Source of the DNA: JAUUZT01 sp964654015
GTDB lineage: Bacteria > Chloroflexota > Dehalococcoidia > GIF9 > AB-539-J10
Direction of reading: 5' to 3'
NCBI GenBank assembly: GCA_964654015.1
Contig: CAZZHQ010000034.1
Span: 1 to 22,627 of the forward strand
Length of the DNA: 22,627 nucleotides
The translations under genes were made by a program, and so were the position numbers. Every line of letters starts with the position of its first letter. The first letter of the stretch is position 1. Below the pieces are notes generated by a model, which did no database searches, was not told the DNA's origin, and saw only the letters and a list, made by a program, of their open reading frames with translations. Positions 1 through 7,681 of this stretch are shown piece after piece.

Positions 1-475
1 TCATTTTCAGCATCAGTTCATTTGCCAACTCGACTATGTCCTCAAAACTTTTTCCCTCTTTTACCGCATCGGCTAATCCAATGACCAGTATCATCTCACC
101 AGCCTCGGCTGTACGGGAGTCAATGAGTTCAATCCTGGTTTCAGGGAATTCCTTTCGAGCCAATTTTGTGGCATCCAGGGCTGCTTGATAGCCCTTGGTA
201 AATGCAGCAGTCATGGTTATACAAATAATGTCCTGCTCCTTCCTGGCACATTCTCGGAACGCTTGCAGAAACTGCCCTGGTGAAGGACATGAGGTTGTCG
301 GTAGATTGGCTTTTTCCTTAAGCCTGCCGTAAAGCCAATCCATATCTACTTCTGTATCCAGATAATCTCTATCATCAGTAATGACATGAAAAGGTACAAT
401 AGCGATTTTATTCTCAGCAATAAACTCCGTTGTCAGGGTTACCGGACTATCGGCGACAATAGCCACTTTTCTCAT
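1..475 (-). CDS. DegV family protein (N-terminal part; 3' end outside window)
   Basis: DegV proteins are cytosolic two-domain proteins that bind a fatty acid; in Firmicutes they act as FakB subunits feeding a fatty-acid kinase. I read about 158 codons from ATG 475-473, preceded by the Shine-Dalgarno AAAGGAGAG. The N-terminus MRKVAIVADSPVTL fits the family's (V/I)TDS start, and TTSCPSPGQF fits the conserved TSxPSxxxF segment. The usual LSGTYQ ligand loop reads FTKGYQ here, and the later D-S-x(6)-G segment reads DSRTAEAGE, so this copy is divergent. The gene runs off the low-coordinate end of the window. It is separated from the polysaccharide genes by 137 bp holding a large palindrome, so it is probably a separate transcription unit rather than part of the pathway. 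The family call is firm. Ligand binding by this copy is uncertain. Confidence 0.85.
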   Translation of the reverse strand, partial: MRKVAIVADSPVTLTTEFIAENKIAIVPFHVITDDRDYLDTEVDMDWLYGRLKEKANLPTTSCPSPGQFLQAFRECARKEQDIICITMTAAFTKGYQAALDATKLARKEFPETRIELIDSRTAEAGEMILVIGLADAVKEGKSFEDIVELANELMLKM

Positions 476-510
476 TGAAGCTCTCCTTTATGAGTAATAC
501 TACCAGAGAT

Positions 511-533
511 AATACATCGCATTGCGATGTATT
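511..533. promoter_or_regulatory. Perfect 23-bp palindrome upstream of the degV-like gene (operator candidate)
   Basis: Plus-strand aatacatcgca (511-521) and tgcgatgtatt (523-533) are exact reverse complements around a single central base at 522. The site lies 36 bp upstream of the degV-like start codon. On the minus strand a TATAAT box (548-543) lies just upstream of it, with a TTGACA box at 561-556. These two boxes are only 7 bp apart, so they cannot be partners in one promoter. The one-base centre and the absence of a following T-run argue against a terminator. The shape fits a dimeric repressor site such as those of TetR-type regulators, but no regulator gene is in view. Confidence 0.55.
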
Positions 534-612
534 GTAAAGCCAATTATACTATATCTGTCAATTTTATATATCGATTATTTTTCGCTGAATTTAGATTGGT
601 AGCTATAATAAT

Positions 613-1041
613 CTAATAATCACTGCTCTTGCCCGTAAGCAGATTGAAGGCAGTATTACCCCAATTCCCTGCTCTGCGGAGCAGCCATAGTAAGAAAAAG
701 AGAATTACAATACCACATATATCTGCAATTAAATCAGCATAGTCACAATTCCTGGTAGCAACATATAGCTGGTGAATTTCGTCGCTCAGCGCATATATCG
801 CTCCAAATATAAGTACTATCCTGAAACTGCTCAAAAACCTTAGACTGGTCGTTCTTTGCAGGGCAAATAGAATTAAATATGCCAGTATAAAATACTCAGC
901 AGCATGGAGAATTTTATCTGGCATGACGTGGCGTCCGGGCGTTATGTCATCAGGCAGCGAAGACAGATAGTAAATCACGCCCATCCACAACACAGTCGGT
1001 ACCCAGTAAGGAAATGCCTGGATTATTTTTTTTACTTTCAT
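613..1041 (-). CDS. VanZ-like integral membrane protein
   Basis: This 142-residue protein has about four hydrophobic segments: a first helix near residues 10-27, then helices near 45-62, 72-87 and 107-122. The VanZ-family signatures are present: DKILHAAEYFILAYL in the second segment and SDEIHQLYVATRNCDYADL after the third, followed by the G-rich last helix. The family is named after the teicoplanin-resistance accessory protein VanZ, and its biochemical function is unresolved. VanZ-like genes often sit at the edge of polysaccharide or cell-envelope loci. The gene begins at ATG 1041-1039, with a loosely spaced AGGA upstream, 13 bp after the stop of the FlaA1-like dehydratase gene, so it is probably the last gene of the operon. 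It does not imply vancomycin or teicoplanin resistance. Confidence 0.85.
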   Translation of the reverse strand: MKVKKIIQAFPYWVPTVLWMGVIYYLSSLPDDITPGRHVMPDKILHAAEYFILAYLILFALQRTTSLRFLSSFRIVLIFGAIYALSDEIHQLYVATRNCDYADLIADICGIVILFFLLWLLRRAGNWGNTAFNLLTGKSSDY

Positions 1042-1054
1042 ATATAGATTCGTC

Positions 1055-2929
1055 CTAAGTCAGATTGTGCCACAGGTATGAATTACACAACTGCGTCATT
1101 TTTTCTTTTGTTCTTTGAGCATCGCCTTCGGCGATAATCCCTTCCAATTCCAGAATATCTTCCTTGAATCTGCTGGTATCCATCTTGTTTTCCCTGACAA
1201 CCGTGATTTTTTTATGTTCTGTGGGCGACGACTCTTCGTAATCCCAGAGCAGCTTTTCGTGCAATCTTTCTCCCGGGCGAATGCCGCTGAACTCGATAGG
1301 GATATCTTTTTCCGGTTCAAGTCCTGAGAGCCTTATCAAATTACGAGCCAGCTCCAGTATAGAAATCTGCTCACCCATATCGAGAACAAAGACCTCACCA
1401 CCCTTTCCCATAGCTCCAGCCTGGATTACCAGTTGCATTGCTTCGGGAATAGTCATGAAATAGCGGGTCATCTCCGGATGAGTAACAGTTACCGGCCCAC
1501 CCTGAGCAATCTGTTTTTTAAATGTAGGTACGACACTGCCACTCGAATCAAGAACATTGCCAAACCTTACTGTCATAAACCTGGTTGAACTTCCCCTTGA
1601 TAAAAACTGAACAAGCTTTTCCACCAGTGCCTTCGAGCTCCCCATTATACTCACTGGTTCGACTGCTTTATCAGTGGAAACGGAAACGAACCTGTCCACC
1701 TTAAATTGTATGGCTATCTCTGCCACCGTCTTTGTTCCAAACAGGTTATTTTTCACCGCCTCAACGGGATTTAGTTCCATCATGGGGACATGCTTGTAGG
1801 CAGCCGTATGAAAGACTACGGCAGGTTTATAGCTGTCAAAGACCCTTGCTATGCTATTCCTGTCAGTGATATCAGCAATCACCGGGATAGTGTGAACAGG
1901 GTAACCAGAGTTCCGGATTTCCTGCTCAATATCAAAAAGGCTGCTTTCACCCTGATCAACCATGATGAGAGTTGAAGGCTGCAATCGGCTTATCTGCCTG
2001 CAGAGTTCCGACCCGATAGACCCACCCGCGCCGGTTATCATAATTGCCCTGTCTGCAATATAGCCGGCCGCCTCTTTAAGCTCCACCTTCACCGGCTCTC
2101 TTCCCAGTATGTCCTCTACTCCTATCTCTCTAATCTGCGAGATACTGACTGTCCCGTCAATGATTTGATAAATACCTGGCAGTGTTTTGCAGCTCACTCC
2201 CAGCTCCCGGCATTGAAAGAAAATATCTCGAATCACCTCGCGGGATGCGCTCGGTATACTGATAATGACCTCTTCAATTTGATGTTTACTGACTATCTTC
2301 TTCAGTTGCTGCCGTGTGCCCAGCACCTTCACGCCGTGGATAATCAATCCCTGTTTACCGGGGTCATCGTCTATTATCCCAATGGGGCGATAAGCAAGCT
2401 CAGGACGCCTTATCATCTCATTGAGTATAGCCTCACCACTGTCTCCTGCTCCGATAATCAGAATTGGCCTTCTCTTCGTTGGCGTCAGCAGGCTTTTCAG
2501 TTTTAAATCACGCATGCCCCTGTGCGCAAACCTTATTCCCCCAACCAGTGCCACTGTGAAAAATCCGTCCAGAGCTACTACCGAACGTGGAAAAGCGAAT
2601 CGGTAAATAAAGAAGATGATGACTATTGCTGCCAGCGTGCCAAGTAAACTGGCCCAGATAATACTAAGAAAATCTCTCATACCGGCATAGCGCCATAACT
2701 TGCGGTAGAATCCCGCGAAATAAAATATAACCAGCTTTGTTATCACCAGTGGAATAACAAAAGTCTTGAATATTTCCATTTGCGCAGGGGGAATGCTGAA
2801 ATCAAATCGTATAAAGAAAGCCAGAGCAAACGCGCCAGCTATTAAAAATATGTCAGCAATGATTTCCGGAACGCTGTAACGGTTGATTTTCATCTTCTCG
2901 ACATCTGGTTTATATTCATAATCCGGCAA
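1055..2929 (-). CDS. Membrane-bound UDP-sugar 4,6-dehydratase (FlaA1/PglF/WbpM-like, CapD family)
   Basis: A 624-residue nucleotide-sugar dehydratase of the long FlaA1/CapD type. The first about 140 residues hold roughly four membrane helices. A CoA-binding-like Rossmann region follows (IIGAGDSGEAIL), then the catalytic SDR domain with the GAGGSIGSE dinucleotide loop. The active site reads STDKAVEPVSIMGSSK: Met stands where most SDRs have Tyr (MxxxK), as known for WbpM and PglF. FGNVLDSSGSVVP and IRPGERLHEKLL are typical of UDP-GlcNAc C4,C6-dehydratases. The product would be a UDP-4-keto-6-deoxy-HexNAc, passed to the aminotransferase encoded just upstream in the operon, whose stop overlaps this gene by 14 nt. 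The long form starts at TTG 2929. ATG 2893 (MKINRYSVPE) is an equally plausible start that matches the family N-terminus better, but it has no well-spaced Shine-Dalgarno. Confidence 0.93.
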   Translation of the reverse strand: MPDYEYKPDVEKMKINRYSVPEIIADIFLIAGAFALAFFIRFDFSIPPAQMEIFKTFVIPLVITKLVIFYFAGFYRKLWRYAGMRDFLSIIWASLLGTLAAIVIIFFIYRFAFPRSVVALDGFFTVALVGGIRFAHRGMRDLKLKSLLTPTKRRPILIIGAGDSGEAILNEMIRRPELAYRPIGIIDDDPGKQGLIIHGVKVLGTRQQLKKIVSKHQIEEVIISIPSASREVIRDIFFQCRELGVSCKTLPGIYQIIDGTVSISQIREIGVEDILGREPVKVELKEAAGYIADRAIMITGAGGSIGSELCRQISRLQPSTLIMVDQGESSLFDIEQEIRNSGYPVHTIPVIADITDRNSIARVFDSYKPAVVFHTAAYKHVPMMELNPVEAVKNNLFGTKTVAEIAIQFKVDRFVSVSTDKAVEPVSIMGSSKALVEKLVQFLSRGSSTRFMTVRFGNVLDSSGSVVPTFKKQIAQGGPVTVTHPEMTRYFMTIPEAMQLVIQAGAMGKGGEVFVLDMGEQISILELARNLIRLSGLEPEKDIPIEFSGIRPGERLHEKLLWDYEESSPTEHKKITVVRENKMDTSRFKEDILELEGIIAEGDAQRTKEKMTQLCNSYLWHNLT

Positions 2930-4034
2930 TTATCTCTTTCAAACTCTGCACTACGAAATCAATTTCCTGCTCACCGAGATTGCTGTAGAAAGGCAGGGCG
3001 ATTGTCCGTTTAGAGACGTGTTCAGTGATGGGGAAATCACCCTCTTTAAAGCCGAACATTTTTCTATAAAATGGCTGAAGATGAATAGGAGTAAAATAGT
3101 TACTGCAGCCTATTTCGCGCTCTTTCAACTGTTTCAGGATGCTGTCCCGATTTTCCGCTGAATATCTGTCTGCCAGGACCACTACATAGACGAACCAGCT
3201 TCTTTTCATCTCTGGCGATGAAAAAGGCACGCGAATTTCTTCCATGTCGCGCAGTCTTATGTCATATAAACAAGCAACCTGCTCCCTTTTTGCCAGGATG
3301 GACTCAATACGTTCCAGTTGAGCTATGCCCAGTGCACAATTTATGTCACTGAGTCGATAGTTGTAGCCCAACCTGGAATGTTGCAGCCATTCGTCTCCTT
3401 CTCCTCTGCCCTGGTTTCTCATACTGCGACAGAGGCTAGCAATCTTTTCATTGTTGGTAACGATTATTCCGCCCTCTCCGGTGGTCATCTGTTTATTGGG
3501 GTAGAAAGCAAAAGCGCCTGCTTCACCAAAAGTGCCCAGCTTTCTACCTTTGTATTGTGCACCAAGGGCTTCACAGCTATCCTCTATTAATAAAAGGTTA
3601 TGCTTCTGTGCAAGCTGTTCCAGTTCATCCCAATGAGCAGGGTAGCCAAACACGTCTACGGCCAGAATAGCTCTGGTCTTTTCCGTTATTCGTTTTTTCA
3701 TACGGCTAACAAACATATTAAAAGCCAGCGGGTCTATGTCCACAAAGACAGGTTTAGCTCTCTCAAACAGGATGCAGTTGGCTGAGGCTATAAAGCTGAA
3801 CGGCGTGGTGATAACCTCATCGCCGTCTTTAATATCAAGTGCCCTTACTATAAGATGAAGTGCGCTGGTACCGCTGTTTACCGCGACAGCATAGTCCACG
3901 CCGATATACTCCGCCATTTTTTCCTCAAATTCAATCAGCTTAGGACCCAGACTGAGGCGTGGCGTTTTCAGTACTTCGACAACGGCCTTTATATCGCTTT
4001 CAGTTATATCCGGACTTGATAACGGTATGTCCAT
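2916..4034 (-). CDS. DegT/DnrJ/EryC1/StrS-family sugar aminotransferase (PglE-like)
   Basis: A 372-residue PLP-dependent fold-I enzyme, full length for the family. The Schiff-base lysine is K181 in FAFYPNKQMTTGEGG. The aspartate that contacts the pyridine nitrogen is D152 in IEDSCEALGA. The N-terminal SSPDITESD and VNSGTSALHLIV are typical of UDP-4-keto sugar C4-aminotransferases such as PglE and PseC. The ATG at 4034-4032 has AAGGA just upstream. The gene lies between a PglC-like transferase and a PglF-like dehydratase, so it most likely aminates the C4 keto group of UDP-4-keto-6-deoxy-GlcNAc. Family assignment is secure. Substrate and facial selectivity (GlcNAc versus altrose series) are inferred from the neighbours only. 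Confidence 0.92.
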   Translation of the reverse strand: MDIPLSSPDITESDIKAVVEVLKTPRLSLGPKLIEFEEKMAEYIGVDYAVAVNSGTSALHLIVRALDIKDGDEVITTPFSFIASANCILFERAKPVFVDIDPLAFNMFVSRMKKRITEKTRAILAVDVFGYPAHWDELEQLAQKHNLLLIEDSCEALGAQYKGRKLGTFGEAGAFAFYPNKQMTTGEGGIIVTNNEKIASLCRSMRNQGRGEGDEWLQHSRLGYNYRLSDINCALGIAQLERIESILAKREQVACLYDIRLRDMEEIRVPFSSPEMKRSWFVYVVVLADRYSAENRDSILKQLKEREIGCSNYFTPIHLQPFYRKMFGFKEGDFPITEHVSKRTIALPFYSNLGEQEIDFVVQSLKEIIAGL

Positions 4035-4076
4035 ATTATCCTTTTTAAAAACACATCATGCACTACCTCAAAGTAT

Positions 4077-4106
4077 ATAATATTAAGTATGTCAGATATA
4101 TACCAA
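4077..4106 (-). promoter_or_regulatory. Weak sigma70-like promoter candidate before the aminotransferase
   Basis: The 120-bp gap 4035-4154 is the only sizeable gap inside the bacillosamine-type module. On the minus strand it holds TTGGTA (4106-4101), an 18-bp spacer and TATTAT (4082-4077), about 42 bp before the aminotransferase start. The match is moderate and the region is AT-rich, so chance similarity is quite possible. Confidence 0.3.
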
Positions 4107-4154
4107 ACGCACGTTAACCGGTTGTATTAGTTATCGAATATGGCTCTATTACAA

Positions 4155-4757
4155 TTATTTATCACGTGATTCCCATCGGCCTTTAAATGTAAACCAAAAT
4201 GACAGCAATATGAGTCGTATATCTAACCATAGGCTTCTATTTTTAACATAGAGATTATCATAACGAAATTTATTTTTATGATTTATATCTTTGGGAGCAT
4301 AGACCTGGGCTATTCCGGTAAGACCTGGTTTAACGCTGCTTCTCATGCTGTAACCCGGAACCATGGTAATATTTGCATACTGTATCTTTTCCTCATCATC
4401 TATCTTATAAGGCAAAGCCCTGGGACCAACAAAACTGACTTCCCCTTTTAGAATGTTTACTAGTGTTGGTAGTTCATCCATAGCAGTAGCTCTCAATAAA
4501 CGCCCAATCTTTGTAACTCGTGGATCATTGTCTATAAATACCACCAGGTTATCTTTGCCACCTCCATGCCGCATGGTCCGCAATTTGATTATTTTAAATA
4601 GCTTTCCATCCTTTCCACATCTCTCCTGCAAGAAGAAAATGGGACCCCTGTCTTCCATATATATTGCGATAGAAAAGATAAGCAACAGTGGCAAGGACAA
4701 AATAAGCCCCAGAAATGCCAGGGTGAAGTCAAAAGCCCTTTTTAATAGATTACTCAT
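4155..4757 (-). CDS. Initiating sugar-1-phosphate transferase (PglC-like monotopic phosphoglycosyltransferase)
   Basis: A 200-residue enzyme, the size of the short PglC form that lacks the extra domains of WbaP or WcaJ. It should transfer a sugar-1-phosphate from a UDP-sugar to undecaprenyl phosphate at the cytoplasmic membrane, the first committed step of repeat-unit assembly. Residues 8-33 form the single re-entrant hydrophobic helix. The catalytic Asp-Glu pair is D94-E95 in AMDELPTL, close to D93-E94 of PglC. KLRTMRHGG, SFVGPRALP and KPGLTGIAQV are further family signatures. It lies 11 bp after the acyltransferase gene and before the aminotransferase gene, so the likely substrate is the UDP-di-acetamido sugar made by these neighbours. 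No convincing Shine-Dalgarno precedes ATG 4757. Confidence 0.93.
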   Translation of the reverse strand: MSNLLKRAFDFTLAFLGLILSLPLLLIFSIAIYMEDRGPIFFLQERCGKDGKLFKIIKLRTMRHGGGKDNLVVFIDNDPRVTKIGRLLRATAMDELPTLVNILKGEVSFVGPRALPYKIDDEEKIQYANITMVPGYSMRSSVKPGLTGIAQVYAPKDINHKNKFRYDNLYVKNRSLWLDIRLILLSFWFTFKGRWESRDK

Positions 4758-4768
4758 CGTTCTATTGC

Positions 4769-5311
4769 TTAAATATCTTGCTCTTTAACCTTTGGCCTCA
4801 TACCTATTTTTTTACAGGGGCTACCTACATTTATAGTCCAGGGTTCGATATCCTTTATTACCAGGCTATTACTGCCGATAATTGCCCCTTCACCAATTAT
4901 CACATTCGGGTGAATGACCACATTGGTACCAATAAAAGCATCTTTTTCTATAATCACCTTACCAGCAATCACATTTCTTTGACTGGCAGGTAGAGCAGCC
5001 GACATTCTCTTACCACCATAATAGGTATCAGTCCCGGTAATTATTCTAGAGCCACAGGCGATTGCAGCATAATCGCCGATTAACAACTCCCCTCCCCCAA
5101 TAATGCTAACAAAAGAGGCAATATGAACATACCTACCAATAGTGATGCCCTTACCGCCATAGATAAAGGTAAAATCATCAACCATGGAATGGGCGCCTAT
5201 CTCTATTACCTCTGGTTTAATGATTTTCGCCAGGGGAAATATCTTTACCTCTTCGCCACAACTCTTCAGATTTCTTACCACTAAGTTTTCGTCATCATTA
5301 CTTTCAAGCAT
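4769..5311 (-). CDS. Left-handed beta-helix acyltransferase (WbbJ/hexapeptide-repeat family)
   Basis: A 180-residue hexapeptide-repeat acyltransferase. Repeats of the form [IV]-G-x(4) run from about residue 40 to 160, for example IEIGAHSMV, ITIGRYVHI and VIIGEGAII, closed by the usual GSPCKKIG cap. The family transfers acetyl from acetyl-CoA to sugar hydroxyl or amino groups. Next to PglC-, PglE- and PglF-like genes it could N-acetylate the new 4-amino group, as PglD does, but its sequence resembles the galactoside O-acetyltransferase/WbbJ branch more than classical PglD, so O-acetylation remains possible. I prefer ATG 5311 over the TTG two codons upstream because GGAGG sits 9 nt before it. 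The start overlaps the stop of the GT4 gene by 8 nt, suggesting translational coupling. Confidence 0.88.
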   Translation of the reverse strand: MLESNDDENLVVRNLKSCGEEVKIFPLAKIIKPEVIEIGAHSMVDDFTFIYGGKGITIGRYVHIASFVSIIGGGELLIGDYAAIACGSRIITGTDTYYGGKRMSAALPASQRNVIAGKVIIEKDAFIGTNVVIHPNVIIGEGAIIGSNSLVIKDIEPWTINVGSPCKKIGMRPKVKEQDI

Positions 5312-6548
5312 CTTCAATAACCTCCAGTAATCTATCGACTAAAACCGGCACTGAATGGTATTTCATAACATAATCATAACCTCGTTTCCCCATTTCCCTC
5401 CGTTCTTCGGCACTCAAACTGCACATCTTCATAATAGCATCTGCCAAAGCCTCCGGGTTTTCAGGCTCTACTGTTATTCCACAATTAGCATCAGCCACAG
5501 GGTTATTAAACGAATCAACAGCCCACACTACTGGCCTTGCACATGACATGTAATCAAATATTTTGAGAAAACTCACACCATATTTGTAAAGTGCTGTTTT
5601 TCTCTTCGTTATCACTGCTATGTTAATAGATTTCAGAAATATGGGCATGGTATAGTTAGGAATTGGATTAAAAAAATCTATATTCTTTAATCCCCGATTT
5701 GCTGCCTTTTCCGTTAACCTCTTCTTTTCGGGCCCATCACCTACCAGTAAGAAATGGACTTTATCCAAACCTTTATCTTGAAGTAGCCCGGCTGCATCAA
5801 CTATCGTGTCCAGCGCATCAGCTATACCATGAGCACCAATATAGCCTACTATAATTCTTCCTTTTGATCCCAGGCTAGATATGGATTCACTTAGCTCTTG
5901 AGCTAGTTGAGTCCCGCCATTAGAAAATAATTCTGGGTTTACGCAATTGGGTATATAAACAACCTTATCACTCAGAATGCCTAGTCCTCTTATGTAATCT
6001 GACGCCTTTGGCATGACAGCAATAATTCTCTCCGCCCTCTGATAAAGAAACCTCTCCAGAATCCCCAGAAGCTTCACCACAAGGCTCTTGCTGCTGTAGT
6101 CTCCTATATCTATGAGAGTTTGCGGCCATAAATCAAGGACATCGAATATAAACCTTGCCCTCTTATGTTTAGCCAGAAACCACCCTGATAATCCTGCAAA
6201 TGGATGAGGTGTTGCAGCCAGAATCACATCAGGGTTATTTTTGGATTTAAGCCCCAGGACAATGACGCGAAAGCTGTAGCTCAACATATTCATAGCCCTT
6301 CGCCAGTCATTCCCTCTATAGTACGGAGATGTCCGAATCCAGATGAATTCTACCCCGTCTATGTTCTGTCTTCGGTAGCTTTTATTTCCTTCAAGTCTTT
6401 CCTCTTTCCTCGTGCGATGGTTGAAGCCAGAGGCAAAGATAGTCACCTGATGCCCCCGCTTTATAAGTTCCCTGGCAAAGTCAAAATGTCTTGTAAAGCC
6501 CGGGGTATCAGGTGGAGTCGCATAATGGCTAATCATCCAGATAATCAT
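5304..6548 (-). CDS. Family 4 glycosyltransferase (WbuB-like)
   Basis: A 414-residue GT-B fold, retaining glycosyltransferase. The N-terminus MIIWMISHYATPPDTPGF followed by ARELIKRGHQVTIFAS is characteristic of the WbuB-like group of GT4 enzymes, whose studied members transfer N-acetylated deoxyamino sugars such as L-FucNAc. The C-terminal domain has IVGYIGAHG, then the nucleotide-sugar contact SFLKIFDYMSCARPVVW (E-x7-E motif degenerate: Asp where the second acidic residue lies) and GITVEPENPEALADAI. It probably adds the second sugar to the lipid-linked sugar made by the PglC-like enzyme. The stop overlaps the acyltransferase start. Its first about 20 codons have a decayed copy at 10935-10989, so a second wbuB-like gene once existed in the locus. 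The donor sugar is unknown. Confidence 0.92.
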   Translation of the reverse strand: MIIWMISHYATPPDTPGFTRHFDFARELIKRGHQVTIFASGFNHRTRKEERLEGNKSYRRQNIDGVEFIWIRTSPYYRGNDWRRAMNMLSYSFRVIVLGLKSKNNPDVILAATPHPFAGLSGWFLAKHKRARFIFDVLDLWPQTLIDIGDYSSKSLVVKLLGILERFLYQRAERIIAVMPKASDYIRGLGILSDKVVYIPNCVNPELFSNGGTQLAQELSESISSLGSKGRIIVGYIGAHGIADALDTIVDAAGLLQDKGLDKVHFLLVGDGPEKKRLTEKAANRGLKNIDFFNPIPNYTMPIFLKSINIAVITKRKTALYKYGVSFLKIFDYMSCARPVVWAVDSFNNPVADANCGITVEPENPEALADAIMKMCSLSAEERREMGKRGYDYVMKYHSVPVLVDRLLEVIEDA

Positions 6549-6580
6549 TATGTCATCTGTCTTCTGTAGGATAAATCTTC

Positions 6581-7681
6581 CTATACTGGATGGTATTCAT
6601 TCAATACTTCGACAATTTTTGATGCATCTTCATGACTTAGAACTGGGCTCATTGGCAGACTAAGAACCTCTCTATGAATCCTTTCCGTCAATGGGTAACT
6701 ATCTTGATTCCACTCTTGGTAGGCTTGTTGTTCGTGTGGTGGGATAGGATAGTGAATCATGGCCTGAATTTTATTTTCCAGAAGATATTGCTGTAAGTAG
6801 TCTCTTTTTTGCGTACGGATAATAAACAAATGCCATACGTGGGATTCCTCATCTCCGCCAGGAATCTGCGGAATAATTATGTTTTCGTTATTGATATTGG
6901 TCCTGTAGTAGTTGGCTATTTCCCTTCTTTTTTCATTATCTGAGTCTAAATGCCGGAGTTTAACTCGCAGAACAGCAGCCTGCAATTCATCCAGGCGGCT
7001 ATTTACACCTTTAAGGATATGCTCATACTTCTTAACTGAGCCGTAATTATGAAGTGTACGCAAACACTCTGCCAAATTATCATCATTTGTGGTTATTGCG
7101 CCACCATCACCTAATGCCCCTAAATTCTTTGTGGGATAAAAACTAAATCCAGCCGCATTGCCCAGGCTACCGGTTCTATTCCCATTATTCTTAGCCCCCT
7201 GTGCCTGTGCGGTATCCTCGATCACCTTTAAATCATATTTCTTGGCAATCGAACGAATATAAGTCATATCAGCACATAGCCCATAGAGATGAACAGCCAA
7301 AATCGCTCTTGTGCGAGATGTGATTTTTCTCTCTATTTTGCTGGGGTCGATGTTGTAGGAGAATAAATCCGGCTCTACTAGAACCGGAGTTGCTCCATTA
7401 GCAGAAACTGCAAGAATCGTTGCAATATATGTGTTGGCAGGAACGATTATTTCGTCACCACTCCCAAAGCTATAACCACGAATAATAAGTGCCAGAGCAT
7501 CGAGCCCGCAGGCAACACCAATACAATGCCTTACACCGCAATATTCAGCAAACTCAGCTTCAAAAGCTTGAACTTCATTGCCAAGAATATACCTTCCACT
7601 ATGTAAAACACGCCTCATAGCTATTTGAATTTCTTTATCATATTGATAATTAAGCTTTTTCAAATCTAGAAAAGAGATCAT
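6581..7681 (-). CDS. fdtB: dTDP-3-keto-6-deoxyhexose C3-aminotransferase (FdtB/QdtB-like)
   Basis: A 366-residue DegT-family PLP enzyme. K185 in FYPTKNLGALGDGG is the Schiff-base lysine and D156 in VIEDTAQAQGA contacts the ring nitrogen. The start ISFLDLKKLN and the SGRYILGNEV segment match the subgroup that aminates the C3 keto group of dTDP-sugars (FdtB, QdtB, DesV, TylB). Its context settles the role: it is the last gene of an rmlA-rmlB-ketoisomerase-acetyltransferase-aminotransferase series, and its ATG overlaps the acetyltransferase stop by 4 nt (ATGA). The product should be dTDP-3-amino-3,6-dideoxy-hexose. Whether this is the galacto (Fuc3N) or gluco (Qui3N) isomer depends on the ketoisomerase, so the symbol could equally be qdtB. 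Confidence 0.88.
   Translation of the reverse strand: MISFLDLKKLNYQYDKEIQIAMRRVLHSGRYILGNEVQAFEAEFAEYCGVRHCIGVACGLDALALIIRGYSFGSGDEIIVPANTYIATILAVSANGATPVLVEPDLFSYNIDPSKIERKITSRTRAILAVHLYGLCADMTYIRSIAKKYDLKVIEDTAQAQGAKNNGNRTGSLGNAAGFSFYPTKNLGALGDGGAITTNDDNLAECLRTLHNYGSVKKYEHILKGVNSRLDELQAAVLRVKLRHLDSDNEKRREIANYYRTNINNENIIIPQIPGGDEESHVWHLFIIRTQKRDYLQQYLLENKIQAMIHYPIPPHEQQAYQEWNQDSYPLTERIHREVLSLPMSPVLSHEDASKIVEVLNEYHPV

Noticed and set aside
543..561. TTGACA and TATAAT boxes as one promoter for the degV-like gene
   Set aside because: The two hexamers are separated by only 7 bp, far short of the 16-18 bp needed; each could be part of another promoter but no partner is convincing.
613..1041. VanZ-like gene as a glycopeptide-resistance gene
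   Set aside because: Only the broad family is supported; no vanH/A/X or ligase genes are present and the family is widespread with unknown function.
2165..2506. 113-codon plus-strand ORF opposite the FlaA1-like gene
   Set aside because: It lies antisense within a strongly conserved coding region, has no motif and no neighbours on the plus strand; it is a shadow of the real gene.
6204..6569. 121-codon plus-strand ORF opposite the WbuB-like GT4
   Set aside because: Antisense to the conserved N-terminal half of the GT4, with no recognisable domain.
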